DNA from: an uncultured Pseudomonadota bacterium
Lineage (GTDB): Bacteria; Myxococcota_A; UBA9160; PR03
Assembly (NCBI GenBank): GCA_900696485.1
Contig: CAADGG010000102.1
Span: forward strand, 110,139-174,138
DNA length: 64,000 bases
Reading direction: 5' to 3'
Below are positions 53,118 to 61,797 of the stretch, one piece after another. A program made the translations under genes and the position numbers. The notes below the pieces were generated by a model. It saw nothing but the letters and a program-made list of their open reading frames with translations. It searched no databases and was not told the origin of the DNA. Positions within the stretch are counted from its first letter, which is position 1. The number at the start of each line of letters is the position of its first letter.

Positions 53118-53156
53118 CGTCGAGGCTCCACGTCGAGGCTCCACGTCGAGGCTCCA
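53118..53156. repeat. 13-bp tandem repeat, three copies
   Basis: CGTCGAGGCTCCA three times in a row in the 267-bp divergent gap between ammonia-lyase and ACP 3. Lies where promoters are expected; no gene is seen in the gap. Confidence 0.9.
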
Positions 53157-53291
53157 GGACGAGGTCCCAGGACGTGGTGCTCATCCCGACATCGAGATCC
53201 TCGCGCGGATCCCGGCGCTGAGCGAGCGGACCGGGCGGCCCTCAGTTCTCGACGCCCCCCGGCCCATGGCTCGAGATGGAGAAGTGCGATC

Positions 53292-53549
53292 GTGAAAGCC
53301 CTCGAAGACGAGATCAAGGAGCTGATCATCGAGTCGTTGATGCTCGAAGACGTGACGCCGGCGGACATCGAGTCCGACGCGGCCTTGTTCGTCGAAGGGC
53401 TCGGCCTCGACTCGATCGATGCGTTGGAACTCGCGATGGCGCTCGAGGAGCGTTACGGCGTCGAGATCGGCGACGATCCGGAGCGGAACCAGCAGATCTT
53501 TGCCAGCGTGCGCCAGCTGGCGGCCTTCGTCAGCGAGAACCGTCCCTGA
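53292..53549 (+). CDS. Acyl carrier protein 3
   Basis: 85 residues. Attachment motif LGLDSIDA (Ser41), acidic, four-helix ACP. GTG start at 53292. First gene of the right plus-strand unit and divergent from the ammonia-lyase, so it is the likely carrier for the aryl starter and growing polyene. The next gene is 171 bp away. Confidence 0.92.
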   Translation: MKALEDEIKELIIESLMLEDVTPADIESDAALFVEGLGLDSIDALELAMALEERYGVEIGDDPERNQQIFASVRQLAAFVSENRP

Positions 53550-53720
53550 TGTCCGGGCCCAGCGGTCTGCCGGCGTTCGGTCGCGTGTCGAGGCCGCTCG
53601 CCGCGCGCCGCCTGCGCGCCGCCCCGCCGGCAACGACGCGGCGACGCGCCTGGCGCGCGATCCCGAGGGTCCGCAACGGAACGCCCGAGGCAGGACACTA
53701 GGGACCGTCCGGAGGGGGCC

Positions 53721-55517
53721 ATGACAGGACCGGCCACCTTCGCGAGGTTCCGGGAGCTGCTGGACGAGCGCGCGACCGATGAGTCGCCGGTGGCGTTCGG
53801 GCGCGGCGGCGCGCGCACCCGCCGCGATCTCGCCGCGGACGTCTCCGCCTGTGCCGTCCGGATCGCTGCGGGCGGTGCGGGCCGCTGGCTGCTGTGCAGC
53901 GACGACAGCTATGCCGTCGCCACGGCGTTGCTGGCGCTGGCGCGCGTCGGTGCCGTCGCGGTGTTCCCGCCGAACCGGCAGCCGGAGACGCTGCGTCACC
54001 TGGCGGCCGGGGCCGTCGGCGTGTTGGTCGATCTGCCCGGCGCCGGTCCGGGGCCCTCGGGTCTCGAGACCCTTGCGATTCTCGGGGTCCCGGCGGCCGG
54101 CGCGCCTGCCCCGAACCGCTTCGATCGCGAGGCCGCGTGGGTCGAGTTCCGGACCTCGGGAACCACCGGCGACGGCCGCCCGGTCCGGAAGGCGCTGCGG
54201 CATCTCGAAGACGAGGTCGTGGCGCTCGAGGAGCGGCTGGGAGCGAGCTGCCCGCCGGGTCTGCAGGTGTTCTCGACCGCTTCGCACCAGCATATCTACG
54301 GGCTGCTGTTCCGGGTGCTGTGGCCGCTGGCCGCTGGCCGCGCGTTCCAGCGCGAGACGCTGCTGCACACGCAGGAACTGCTGCCTCGCATCGCGGCGAG
54401 TCGGGAGGCGTCGCTCGTGACGACGCCGGCGCATCTCAAACGGCTGGCTGCGCACGGCGGGCTGCGGCCACTGCGGCGCATCTGCCGGACCGTCTTCTCG
54501 TCGGGCGGCCCGCTCGACGCCGAGACCGCCAAGGCCGTGGCCGAGCAGCTCGGCGCGGCACCGGTGGAGGTGTTCGGATCGACCGAGACCGGCGGCATCG
54601 CGATCCGGCAGCGCGATCGCGACGGCGAAGCATTTCGCGCGCTGCCGGGCGTCGAACTCGCTCGCAGCGAGGACGGGCGGCTCGAAGTCACTTCGCCCTT
54701 CGTGAGCGTCGGCGACGCGCTGCCCGACGGCCGCGCGCGCATGCGCAGCGCCGATCGCGTCGAGCTCGTGCCCGGCGGTGGCTTTCGCCTCTTGGGTCGC
54801 GCCGACCGCGTCGTCAAGGTCGGTGAGAAACGGCTCTCGCTTCCCGAGATGGAGCGCGTGCTGGCGGGCCACCCGGCCGTGGCGGAGGCCGCCCTGCTGG
54901 TGCTCGACGAGCGTGTGCACGCCGTCGTCGTGCCGTCGCTGCCGGGTCCGCCGGAGCTCGAGCCGGAGCAGCGCCGCAGCCTGCGTGCCACCCTCATGGC
55001 GTTCCTGTCCGGTCACTTCGATCCGGTCCTGCTGCCGCGCGCGTGGCGCTTCGTCGTGGCGCTGCCACGGGATGCGCAGGACAAGATTCCGCACGGCGCG
55101 CTCGCCGCGCTGTTCGCCGACCGGCGCGGACGCCGCCGGCGCCCCTCGGCGCCGCGGATCGTCAGGGAGGGACGCCGCGGCGACGAGTGGGTTCGGGAAC
55201 TCGATGTCCCGGAGGATCTCGCGGTGCTCGAGGGCCATTTCGTCGAGCGGCCGCTGGTGCCCGGCGTGGCGCAGCTCGACTGGGTTCTCGACACCGCCGC
55301 CGCGAGTCTCGGCCGGCCGTTCCGGCTCATCGGCATCGAGACCCTCAAGTTCCCCGAGCCGTTGCGCCCCGGGCGCCGCGTGCAGGTCGTGGTGTCGTTC
55401 GCGCAGAACCCGAGCCGGCTGCGTTTCCAGATCCGATCCGACGCGCGGATCCACGCGATCGGGCGCGCGAGGCTGGGCGACGCCGAACCCGGGGCGCGCC
55501 GGGGGGAGCCATCATGA
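53721..55517 (+). CDS. Acyl-AMP ligase fused to ApeI-like hydroxyacyl-ACP dehydratase
   Basis: 598 residues, two domains. Residues 1-465 are an ANL ligase with FRTSGTTGDGRPVRK near 142, FGSTETGG, and DKIPHGAL as the C-terminal Lys motif. Residues about 490-580 are a hotdog dehydratase with LEGHFVERPLVPGVAQLDWV (the family's catalytic His in GHF) and LIGIETLKFPEPL. It should activate the aryl starter and dehydrate 3-hydroxyacyl intermediates. The two functions are separate genes in the reference E. coli-type loci. It overlaps the GT2 start by four bases. Confidence 0.88.
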   Translation: MTGPATFARFRELLDERATDESPVAFGRGGARTRRDLAADVSACAVRIAAGGAGRWLLCSDDSYAVATALLALARVGAVAVFPPNRQPETLRHLAAGAVGVLVDLPGAGPGPSGLETLAILGVPAAGAPAPNRFDREAAWVEFRTSGTTGDGRPVRKALRHLEDEVVALEERLGASCPPGLQVFSTASHQHIYGLLFRVLWPLAAGRAFQRETLLHTQELLPRIAASREASLVTTPAHLKRLAAHGGLRPLRRICRTVFSSGGPLDAETAKAVAEQLGAAPVEVFGSTETGGIAIRQRDRDGEAFRALPGVELARSEDGRLEVTSPFVSVGDALPDGRARMRSADRVELVPGGGFRLLGRADRVVKVGEKRLSLPEMERVLAGHPAVAEAALLVLDERVHAVVVPSLPGPPELEPEQRRSLRATLMAFLSGHFDPVLLPRAWRFVVALPRDAQDKIPHGALAALFADRRGRRRRPSAPRIVREGRRGDEWVRELDVPEDLAVLEGHFVERPLVPGVAQLDWVLDTAAASLGRPFRLIGIETLKFPEPLRPGRRVQVVVSFAQNPSRLRFQIRSDARIHAIGRARLGDAEPGARRGEPS

Positions 55518-56257
55518 AGCCGTGTCTGCTGATCCCGATCTTCGACCACGGGGAGGAGATCACCGGCGTCGTCGAATCGCTCGCGCCGGCGCAGCTGCCG
55601 TGCCTCATCGTCGACGATGGCAGCAACGCGGCGACCCGCGCCGTGCTGGCCGATCTTGCCGAGCAGAAGCCGTGGGTCGAGGTCCACCGCCGGCCGCGCA
55701 ACGGGGGCCGCGGCGCGGCGCTGAAGACCGGCTATCGCGAGGCCCTGGCGCGTGGCTACAGCCATGCGTTGCAGCTCGACGCCGACGGACAGCACGATGC
55801 GCGCGACGTGCCGGCCTTCCTCTCCGCGATGCGCGAGGCGCCGGACGCGCTGGTGCTCGGCGCGCCGATCTTCGACGCGAGCGCGCCGAAGGTCCGCCTC
55901 TACGGACGTCAGCTCTCGCGCGGCCTGGTCTGGCTGACGACCTGGTCGTTCGACGTCAGCGATCCGCTGTGCGGGTTCCGCGGCGTCCCGCTCGCCGCGA
56001 CCGTTGCCTGGCTCGATGCCCATGCGAGCGGCGATCACATGGAGTTCGATCCGGAGCTGGTCATCGGGCTGCACCGGGCCGGTGTCCCGGTCCGCAACGT
56101 GCCGACGCACGTCGTCTATCGGCCCGGCGGTCTGTCCCACTTCGATGCGCTGCGTGACAACGCGCGCCTCACCGCCGTCTATACGCGCAAGCTGGCGGGG
56201 TTGTTGCCGTGGGCGTTCTCGCGCCTCGTCGCGCGCACGGGGGGGGGCGGTCGGTGA
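55514..56257 (+). CDS. Family 2 glycosyltransferase
   Basis: 247 residues, GT-A fold of the dolichol-phosphate-mannose-synthase-like type. LLIPIFDHGEEI opens the domain, and the nucleotide-sugar signatures are VDDGSN and LDADGQHD. A GT2 of this kind is a standard aryl polyene gene, proposed to act on the lipid anchor. GTG-type overlap with the next gene and ATGA overlap with the previous gene show tight coupling. Confidence 0.88.
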   Translation: MKPCLLIPIFDHGEEITGVVESLAPAQLPCLIVDDGSNAATRAVLADLAEQKPWVEVHRRPRNGGRGAALKTGYREALARGYSHALQLDADGQHDARDVPAFLSAMREAPDALVLGAPIFDASAPKVRLYGRQLSRGLVWLTTWSFDVSDPLCGFRGVPLAATVAWLDAHASGDHMEFDPELVIGLHRAGVPVRNVPTHVVYRPGGLSHFDALRDNARLTAVYTRKLAGLLPWAFSRLVARTGGGGR

Positions 56258-57210
56258 GCCAGTCGGCGCGCTGGGAGCAGCTCTCCGAGGCCGGTTCGCG
56301 CACCAGCCTCGAGATCGCGCGCTGGATCGTGCAGTCGCTCGGCCGTCGCGTGGGCGTCGTGGTGGCGGCGGCCGCCGCCACCTACTTCATGCTGCGGCGC
56401 GGCTCCGGGCGTCGCGCCTCGCGGCGCTACCTCGAACGGGTGGCGGCCGTTCCCGAAGGACGGAAGGCCCTCGGCCGAGAGCAGCCCGGCGTGACGTCGG
56501 TGTGGCGGCACTTCTTCGAGATCTCGCTCAGCGTGCTCGACCGCATCGTCGTCTGGAGTGGCGCGCTCGACGCGATGGAGCTCACGCACGACGGCTCCGA
56601 GGAGATCTTCGCGCTGGCGGATGCCGGACGCGGAGCGCTGATCCTCGGTGCCCACATCGGCAATCTCGACATGCTCGGCTTCGTCGCGCGTCAGCATGAT
56701 CTGGTCGTGAACGTCGTGGCGTACTACCACAACGCGGAGCGCATCAATGCGTTCCTGCAGTCGCTCGGCAACGAGCAGGTGCGCGTGCTCGAGCGCGATC
56801 CGGACTCGATCCAGACGGCGCTTCGCGTACGCGCCTGTCTCGAGCGCGGGGAGTTCGTCGTGGTACTGGCGGACCGCGTGGCGCCGGGCGGCGCCGAGCG
56901 CACGGAGGCGGTGCCGTTCCTCGGCGACCCGGCTCGCTTCCCGTTCGGCCCGTTCTTGTTGGCGGCCACCCTCGGCTATCCCGTCTATCTCTCGCTGTGT
57001 GTGTGCACGGGCAATGCACGATACACCGCTGTGATGCGACCGATCGCGGCCGAGCCGAAGCGCACGCCGCGCGCCGAACGCGATCGACGGGCACATGAAC
57101 TGTTGACCCGGTACGTCGCGCTGCTCGAGGAGGTCTGCGTACGCTACCCGTTCCAGTGGTTCAACTTCTTCGACTTCTGGGAAGACGAGGGCCGGGGGGA
57201 CGGGGCGTGA
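56254..57210 (+). CDS. LpxL-type lysophospholipid acyltransferase 2
   Basis: 318 residues, paralogue of acyltransferase 1. N-terminal RWEQLSEAGS, one membrane helix, H-x4-D in GAHIGNLD near residue 145, and the shared ending PFQWFNFFDFW. It joins or anchors the polyene acid to a lipid, by analogy. GTG start at 56254 overlaps the GT2 stop, and its own stop overlaps the dehydratase start (GTGA). Confidence 0.9.
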   Translation: MSQSARWEQLSEAGSRTSLEIARWIVQSLGRRVGVVVAAAAATYFMLRRGSGRRASRRYLERVAAVPEGRKALGREQPGVTSVWRHFFEISLSVLDRIVVWSGALDAMELTHDGSEEIFALADAGRGALILGAHIGNLDMLGFVARQHDLVVNVVAYYHNAERINAFLQSLGNEQVRVLERDPDSIQTALRVRACLERGEFVVVLADRVAPGGAERTEAVPFLGDPARFPFGPFLLAATLGYPVYLSLCVCTGNARYTAVMRPIAAEPKRTPRAERDRRAHELLTRYVALLEEVCVRYPFQWFNFFDFWEDEGRGDGA

Positions 57211-57698
57211 CGGCCGACCGCTCGTTTCCGCCGATCGCCAGCCTCGTGCCGCAGTCGGGCCCGATGTGCCTGCTCGATCGGGTGCTCGAGCACGAACCGC
57301 ACCGGACCGTCTGCGCGGTGGATCCGGCTCGTAGCACCGTACTGGCCCGGCCCGACGGCCGCGTCCCGGCCTTCGTCGGCCTCGAGTACATGGCTCAGTG
57401 CATCGCAGTGCACGGCGGGCTCCTGGCGCGCGCCCGGGGCGAGGCGCCGCGGCCGGGGCTGTTCCTCGGGGCCCGCCGGGTCTCGTTCGCCGTCGAGGCG
57501 TTCCGCGGCGACCGACCCCTGCGGGTCGAGGTCTGCCACCATCGTGGGGAGCACGGCCTCGTCGCGTTCGACTGTGAGCTGCGAGAGGCGGCCGGTCAGT
57601 CGCCCCCCGGTGAGCCGCCCCTGGTTGGCGGGCGCCTGAACGTCTATCTCGTGGAGAGCTGGAAGGAACTGGATGCCGGCACGGACGACACAGACTGA
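57207..57698 (+). CDS. ApeP-like 3-hydroxyacyl-ACP dehydratase
   Basis: 163 residues, hotdog fold. LVPQSGPMCLLDRV and PAFVGLEYMAQCIAVHGGL match the ApeP-type dehydratase family. It probably works with the fused ApeI-like domain to form double bonds of the polyene. GTG start at 57207. Overlaps FabG by 26 bp. Confidence 0.88.
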   Translation: MTADRSFPPIASLVPQSGPMCLLDRVLEHEPHRTVCAVDPARSTVLARPDGRVPAFVGLEYMAQCIAVHGGLLARARGEAPRPGLFLGARRVSFAVEAFRGDRPLRVEVCHHRGEHGLVAFDCELREAAGQSPPGEPPLVGGRLNVYLVESWKELDAGTDDTD

Positions 57699-58428
57699 CG
57701 CGGCCGGTCGCCGCGTGCTGGTCACCGGCGCGAGTCGCGGCATCGGCCGGGCGATCGCGCTGGCGTTGGCCCGCGACGGCTTCGACGTCGTGCTCAACTA
57801 CCGGACCCGCAAGTCGGAGGCCGAAGCGGTCGCCGCGGAGATCGTCGCGCTCGGCCGCGACGCGGTGGCGCTCGGCTTCGACGTCGCCGATCGCGCGGCC
57901 TGCGCCGCCGCAATCGAAGCGGAGATCGCGGCGCGCGGCCCCTGCTACGGCGCCGTCCACAGCGCCGGCGTCACGGCCGACGCGCCGTTCCCGGGCATGA
58001 GCGGCGAAGCCTGGGATCGCGTGCTGCGCACCAACCTGGATGGCTTCTACAACGTCTTTCAGCCGCTCGTGATGCCGATGGTGCGCGCCCGCGCGGGCGG
58101 ACGCCTCGTGTCGATCTCGTCGCTTGCCGGGATCGCCGGCAACCGGGGCCAGGTGAACTACAGCGCGTCGAAGGCCGGTCTGATCGGGGCGACCCGATCC
58201 CTGGCGCAGGAACTGGCGAAGCGACAGATCACCGTCAACTGCGTCGCCCCTGGCTGGATCGAGACCGACATGCTCGGAGACGCCGATCGCGACGCCCTGG
58301 CAGCGATGGTTCCGCTGCGCCGCCTCGGGACACCAGAGGATGTCGCAGCAGCAGTGTCGTTCCTGTTCTCGCCCGGGGCGTCGTACATCACCGGACAGGT
58401 GCTGTCGGTGAACGGCGGGATCCTGTGA
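57673..58428 (+). CDS. 3-oxoacyl-ACP reductase (FabG-type)
   Basis: 251 residues. TGASRGIG near residue 18, NYRTRKSEAEA, and the Ser-Tyr-Lys set (SISSLAG, NYSASKAG). C-terminal TGQVLSVNGG is typical of FabG. It reduces the 3-ketoacyl-ACP made by the ketosynthases with NADPH. It overlaps the dehydratase by 26 bp and the halogenase-like gene 3 by four bases. Confidence 0.93.
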   Translation: MPARTTQTDAAGRRVLVTGASRGIGRAIALALARDGFDVVLNYRTRKSEAEAVAAEIVALGRDAVALGFDVADRAACAAAIEAEIAARGPCYGAVHSAGVTADAPFPGMSGEAWDRVLRTNLDGFYNVFQPLVMPMVRARAGGRLVSISSLAGIAGNRGQVNYSASKAGLIGATRSLAQELAKRQITVNCVAPGWIETDMLGDADRDALAAMVPLRRLGTPEDVAAAVSFLFSPGASYITGQVLSVNGGIL

Positions 58429-60020
58429 CGGCAGCAGCGCCGGAGGGCGGGCCGTCGGTGCTCGACGTCGCCATCGTCGGAGGAGGGCTGGCGGGGAACC
58501 TGCTGGCGCGACAGCTCCGGCGTGCGGCGCCGCAGCTCACGATCGGACTCTTCGAGCAGGAGGCCGCGACCTCGTTCAAGGTCGGCGAGGCGACCGTCGA
58601 GATCGCCGCGAACTATCTGGTGCGGCGTCTCGGCCTGTCGACCTATCTCTACGAGCACCAGCTTCCGAAGAACGGTCTGCGCTACTTCTTCGACACCGCG
58701 GAACGCGACTGCCCGCTCGAGCAGATGAGCGAAGTCGGCTCGGTGAGCCTGCCCTTCCACCCGGCGTTCCAGCTGGATCGCGCGCGCTTCGAGGCCGATC
58801 TGCTGGCCATGAACCGCCGCGATGGGGTGCATCTGCACACCGGCACCCGTGTCGAAGATCTCGAGCTGGGGACGGGCGGTGCCGGGCATCGCTTTACGGT
58901 CGCTCGAGACTCCGGCGCGACCCGCTGCGAAGCGCGCTGGCTCATCGACGCCGCCGGTCGCAACGGCTTCCTGGCTCGTCGCCTCGGCCTGCGCCTCGAC
59001 GAGGAGCGACACCGGATTGGATCGGTGTGGGGACGTTTCGAGGCCGTCGTCGACATCGACGGACTCGGCCCCGAAGAGTTCCGGAGCCGGATCCGCCACG
59101 CGCCGCGCCGTCTCTCGACGATCCACTTCTGGTACCGCGGCTACTGGATCTGGTTCATTCCGCTGCGCGGCGGCCGGACCAGCGTCGGCGTGACGGGCGC
59201 GCGCGTCGGCCGGGAGCGCAAGCTGCGCACGCGGGAGGGCTTCCTCCGCTTCCTCGAGCGACACCACGCGATCGCGACGCTGCTGCGCGGCGCGCGGCTG
59301 CTGGACCTCGGCAGTCTGGCGCGGATCGCCTACGGCACGAAGCGCTTCGTCCGCGCCGAGGACCGCTGGGGCCTCACCGGCGAAGCCGCGACGGCAGCGG
59401 ATCCGCTCTATAGTCCCGGCAGTGATTTCATCGCGCTCGAGAACGACTTCCTCAGCGATCTCATCGTCCGCGACGCCGCCGGTGAATCCGTGGCGGCGCT
59501 GGCCGAGCGCGCCGATCTGTACGACGACTTCCTGAAGTTCCGGCAGCGCGCGACGATGCTGCTGTACGAGGGTCTCTACGACACGCTCGGCAGCTTCGAG
59601 ATTGCCTGCGCCAAGTGGGATCTCGACATCGGGCTCTACTACAACCTCTGGGTCACGGCCTACTTTCGGGACCAGCATCTCGACGCCGCGTTCCTGCGCG
59701 CGCAGCTGCGCCTCGAACCGTTCGTGCTGCGTTCGATGGCCCATTTCCGGACGTTGTTCCGACACGTCGCGAAGACGCTCGAGGCGCGCGGGGACTACCA
59801 CCGCGCCAATACCGGTCGTTTCTACCACGGCCTCACGAACATCGACTTCGCCGAGCGGGTCGGTGGCGAGCGGTCCGAGGCCGAGGTCATGGCGACGACG
59901 CTCGATCTGTTCAACCGTGTGCGGGCCCAGGCCGCCGTGCTGCTCGGCAAGGTGCCGTCCGTCGCCGCCGTCGAACCGCAACCGATGAGCGCATTCCTTG
60001 GCCGCCACCTCGTACTCTGA
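58425..60020 (+). CDS. Flavin-dependent halogenase-like monooxygenase 3 (tryptophan-halogenase length)
   Basis: 531 residues, the usual tryptophan-halogenase length. FAD fingerprint VGGGLAGNL (18-26) with FKVGEATVE, Lys82 in LPKNGLRYFF where the catalytic Lys79 of tryptophan halogenases lies, and WIWFIP at 241-246 (W-x-W-x-I-P). ADPLYSPGSD fits the P-x2-S-x-G motif. It differs from proteins 1 and 2 and probably acts on an aryl ring or free small molecule. GTG start overlaps FabG by four bases, so it is part of the polyene unit. Confidence 0.84.
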   Translation: MTAAAPEGGPSVLDVAIVGGGLAGNLLARQLRRAAPQLTIGLFEQEAATSFKVGEATVEIAANYLVRRLGLSTYLYEHQLPKNGLRYFFDTAERDCPLEQMSEVGSVSLPFHPAFQLDRARFEADLLAMNRRDGVHLHTGTRVEDLELGTGGAGHRFTVARDSGATRCEARWLIDAAGRNGFLARRLGLRLDEERHRIGSVWGRFEAVVDIDGLGPEEFRSRIRHAPRRLSTIHFWYRGYWIWFIPLRGGRTSVGVTGARVGRERKLRTREGFLRFLERHHAIATLLRGARLLDLGSLARIAYGTKRFVRAEDRWGLTGEAATAADPLYSPGSDFIALENDFLSDLIVRDAAGESVAALAERADLYDDFLKFRQRATMLLYEGLYDTLGSFEIACAKWDLDIGLYYNLWVTAYFRDQHLDAAFLRAQLRLEPFVLRSMAHFRTLFRHVAKTLEARGDYHRANTGRFYHGLTNIDFAERVGGERSEAEVMATTLDLFNRVRAQAAVLLGKVPSVAAVEPQPMSAFLGRHLVL

Positions 60021-60729
60021 ACGCCGCCGGATCGGGGCCGCCGCCGCGCTGCTGGGCGCCGGCGTGCTGATTCTGGCCGTCGGGTATCCGCTCTTACTGC
60101 CCGTCGTCGAGCGTGCGCTCGGCACGCGCGGGCTCGCGCTGGCGCTGCTGGTCGTGTTGCTGGCGGCCCTGCCGTGGCGGGTTCCGGGACGCGGCGTGGC
60201 CACGGGGGGCGTCGCGTTGCTGGTGTCGGCAGCCGCGATCAGCGGGAACGAACACTTCCTGCGCGTGGTGCCGGCGTGGGTGTACGCGGGCCTTGCCGGC
60301 GTCTTCGCTGCGAGTCTGCGCGGCCCCGACTCGATCATCGAACGTGCCGCTCGCTGGCTCGTTCCCCAGGCGCCGGCCTTCATCCACGATTACTGCCGCG
60401 TCGTCACCGCGTTGTGGGCCGTCTTCTTCGCCGGCAGCGCGATCGCGATCGCGTGGCTCGCCGTCGCGGCCACGCCCGAGATATGGCGCGCCTTCACGAG
60501 CCGCTGGCTCTGGCTCGCGATGGGCGTCCTTTCGGTGCTCGAGTTCTTCGTGCGCAAGACGTGGTTCCGCTACTACCCGCACCACGGTCCCTTCGACCGC
60601 GTCTGGTCGCGCCTGTTCCCAGCCGAACGGACTGCGCGCGGCCGCGCCTCGATGCGCGCGCTCGCAGAGCACTACGGCGAGCACGCCGGCACCGGTGCCC
60701 CGCCGCCCTCCATTCCGCCCGAAGGCTGA
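59998..60729 (+). CDS. Aryl-polyene-locus membrane protein (COG4648-like) 2
   Basis: 243 residues with five or six hydrophobic helices. Shares the IIERAAR, YCRVVT and LEFFVRKTWFRYY strings with protein 1 at 29789. TTG start at 59998 overlaps the halogenase-like gene by 23 bp. Last gene of the right plus-strand unit, 18 bp from a convergent stop. Role unknown, but the family travels with aryl polyene genes. Confidence 0.8.
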   Translation: MAATSYSERRRIGAAAALLGAGVLILAVGYPLLLPVVERALGTRGLALALLVVLLAALPWRVPGRGVATGGVALLVSAAAISGNEHFLRVVPAWVYAGLAGVFAASLRGPDSIIERAARWLVPQAPAFIHDYCRVVTALWAVFFAGSAIAIAWLAVAATPEIWRAFTSRWLWLAMGVLSVLEFFVRKTWFRYYPHHGPFDRVWSRLFPAERTARGRASMRALAEHYGEHAGTGAPPPSIPPEG

Positions 60730-60747
60730 CCGTCCGGCGGGTCCGCG

Positions 60748-61257
60748 TCAGGCGTCGCCGAGCCGGGCCCCCTTCGTCGGCGCCTCGAGCCATGTGGCGA
60801 TGTCCTGCGCGAGGACCCGCGCGGCCCGGTTGAGGATTCCGCAGTTGCCGATGAAGACCCCCGCCGCTCCGCCGACCGAATGACGGGACGCCGTGAAGCT
60901 CCCGATCTCCCGGCCGTTGGCGCGCAGGGAGCCGGTGACCGTCAGCCACTTGCGGCCGGAGAAGACACCGCCGCCCGGTGCCCGGACGCTCGAGATCTTC
61001 AGGTCGAGCACGCGCCCGCGCGCGCCGACCGGGCCGTCGACCAACTCGATGCGGCTCGAGGCCTCGCGGAGATACGACGGGAGCCTGGTCTGCAGTTCAC
61101 AGCGATCGATGACCGCTTGTGTCGCTCCGGAGCCCGGTGCGAACGGAATCGCCTGCTGCACCCGGATGTCGGCGGTCTGCGCGGCCGCCGTCCCGGCCCA
61201 CAAGGCCAGTGCACAGGATCCCAGGAGCATCCATCCGAACCGTACGGAGCTCTTCAT
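60748..61257 (-). CDS. Secreted hypothetical protein
   Basis: 169 residues, not recognised. Signal peptide MKSSVRFGWMLLGSCALALW, cleaved near TAAAQT. Mature part has DRCELQTRLPSYLRE, DLKISSVRAPGGGVFSGRKW and ends in a Cys-containing loop (IGNCGILN); two Cys could form a disulfide. Stands alone, convergent with the last polyene gene. Its role in export cannot be judged. Confidence 0.7.
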   Translation of the reverse strand: MKSSVRFGWMLLGSCALALWAGTAAAQTADIRVQQAIPFAPGSGATQAVIDRCELQTRLPSYLREASSRIELVDGPVGARGRVLDLKISSVRAPGGGVFSGRKWLTVTGSLRANGREIGSFTASRHSVGGAAGVFIGNCGILNRAARVLAQDIATWLEAPTKGARLGDA

Positions 61258-61364
61258 ACTGCCTCCGGAACGAACGTCGCGACCTCCGAACGAGTCCGCG
61301 CTTGGACGCACCGGTAGCCGATCACGGGAGCGTTCGCCCGCACTCGCGCCGCGTGCGGGCGGCT

Positions 61365-61682
61365 TCAGAGCCCTCCGCCGAGACGGCGGAAGATGGCGTC
61401 CGGGGAGTGGGTGGCGGCGCGTCCGACGTCGACCTCGAGATGGCCGAGGCCGCTGCGCAGTCGCTCGCACAGCGCGCCTTCGTCGGCGACGCCGCGCTGG
61501 CCGAGTTCACGCGGCAGGATCTTCTGCACGACGACGGCGAGCTCCGCCGGCGTCACACTGCGCGCGTCGAGGCCGGCCTCCTTGAGCGCGATGCGGACCG
61601 TGCCGCGTGCTTCCAGGCGCTCGAGCGAGGTGTCCGCCTCGATCGCTTCGCACAGCCACTCGAACGCCTGCGAGCCGGCCAT
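61365..61682 (-). CDS. Small hypothetical protein
   Basis: 105 residues, cytoplasmic, no known family. MAGSQAFEWLCEAIEADTS is followed by LEARGTVRIALKEAGLD and PAELAVVVQKILPREL, suggesting a small helical protein. A GAGGGG ribosome binding site precedes the ATG. The frame is open upstream. Conserved-looking, but nothing points to function. Confidence 0.65.
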   Translation of the reverse strand: MAGSQAFEWLCEAIEADTSLERLEARGTVRIALKEAGLDARSVTPAELAVVVQKILPRELGQRGVADEGALCERLRSGLGHLEVDVGRAATHSPDAIFRRLGGGL

Positions 61683-61797
61683 CTGATCCCCTCCCCCGTC
61701 TGATCGCTCCGGGTCGGAGGGTGGATCGGCGCTCGCCGGGACGAACTTGAGCGGGCCAAACGCTCGCCCGGTCATGGTTTCCCCGCCCTGGCCCCGC

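Noticed and set aside
52908..53156. CRISPR array
   Set aside because: Repeats are 13-15 bp in direct tandem without spacers; one set is coding.
53549..53701. Short open frame of 50 residues between ACP 3 and the ligase
   Set aside because: Arg/Pro/Ala-rich, no ribosome binding site of note and no family look; treated as gap DNA.
26503..60729. Dialkylresorcinol (DarA/DarB) genes expected for a complete flexirubin locus
   Set aside because: No aromatase/cyclase or DarB-type enzyme recognised; the KS genes look like ordinary aryl polyene KS genes.
26503..60729. Carotenoid gene cluster as explanation of the locus
   Set aside because: Only a CrtI-like enzyme is present; no phytoene synthase or GGPP synthase.
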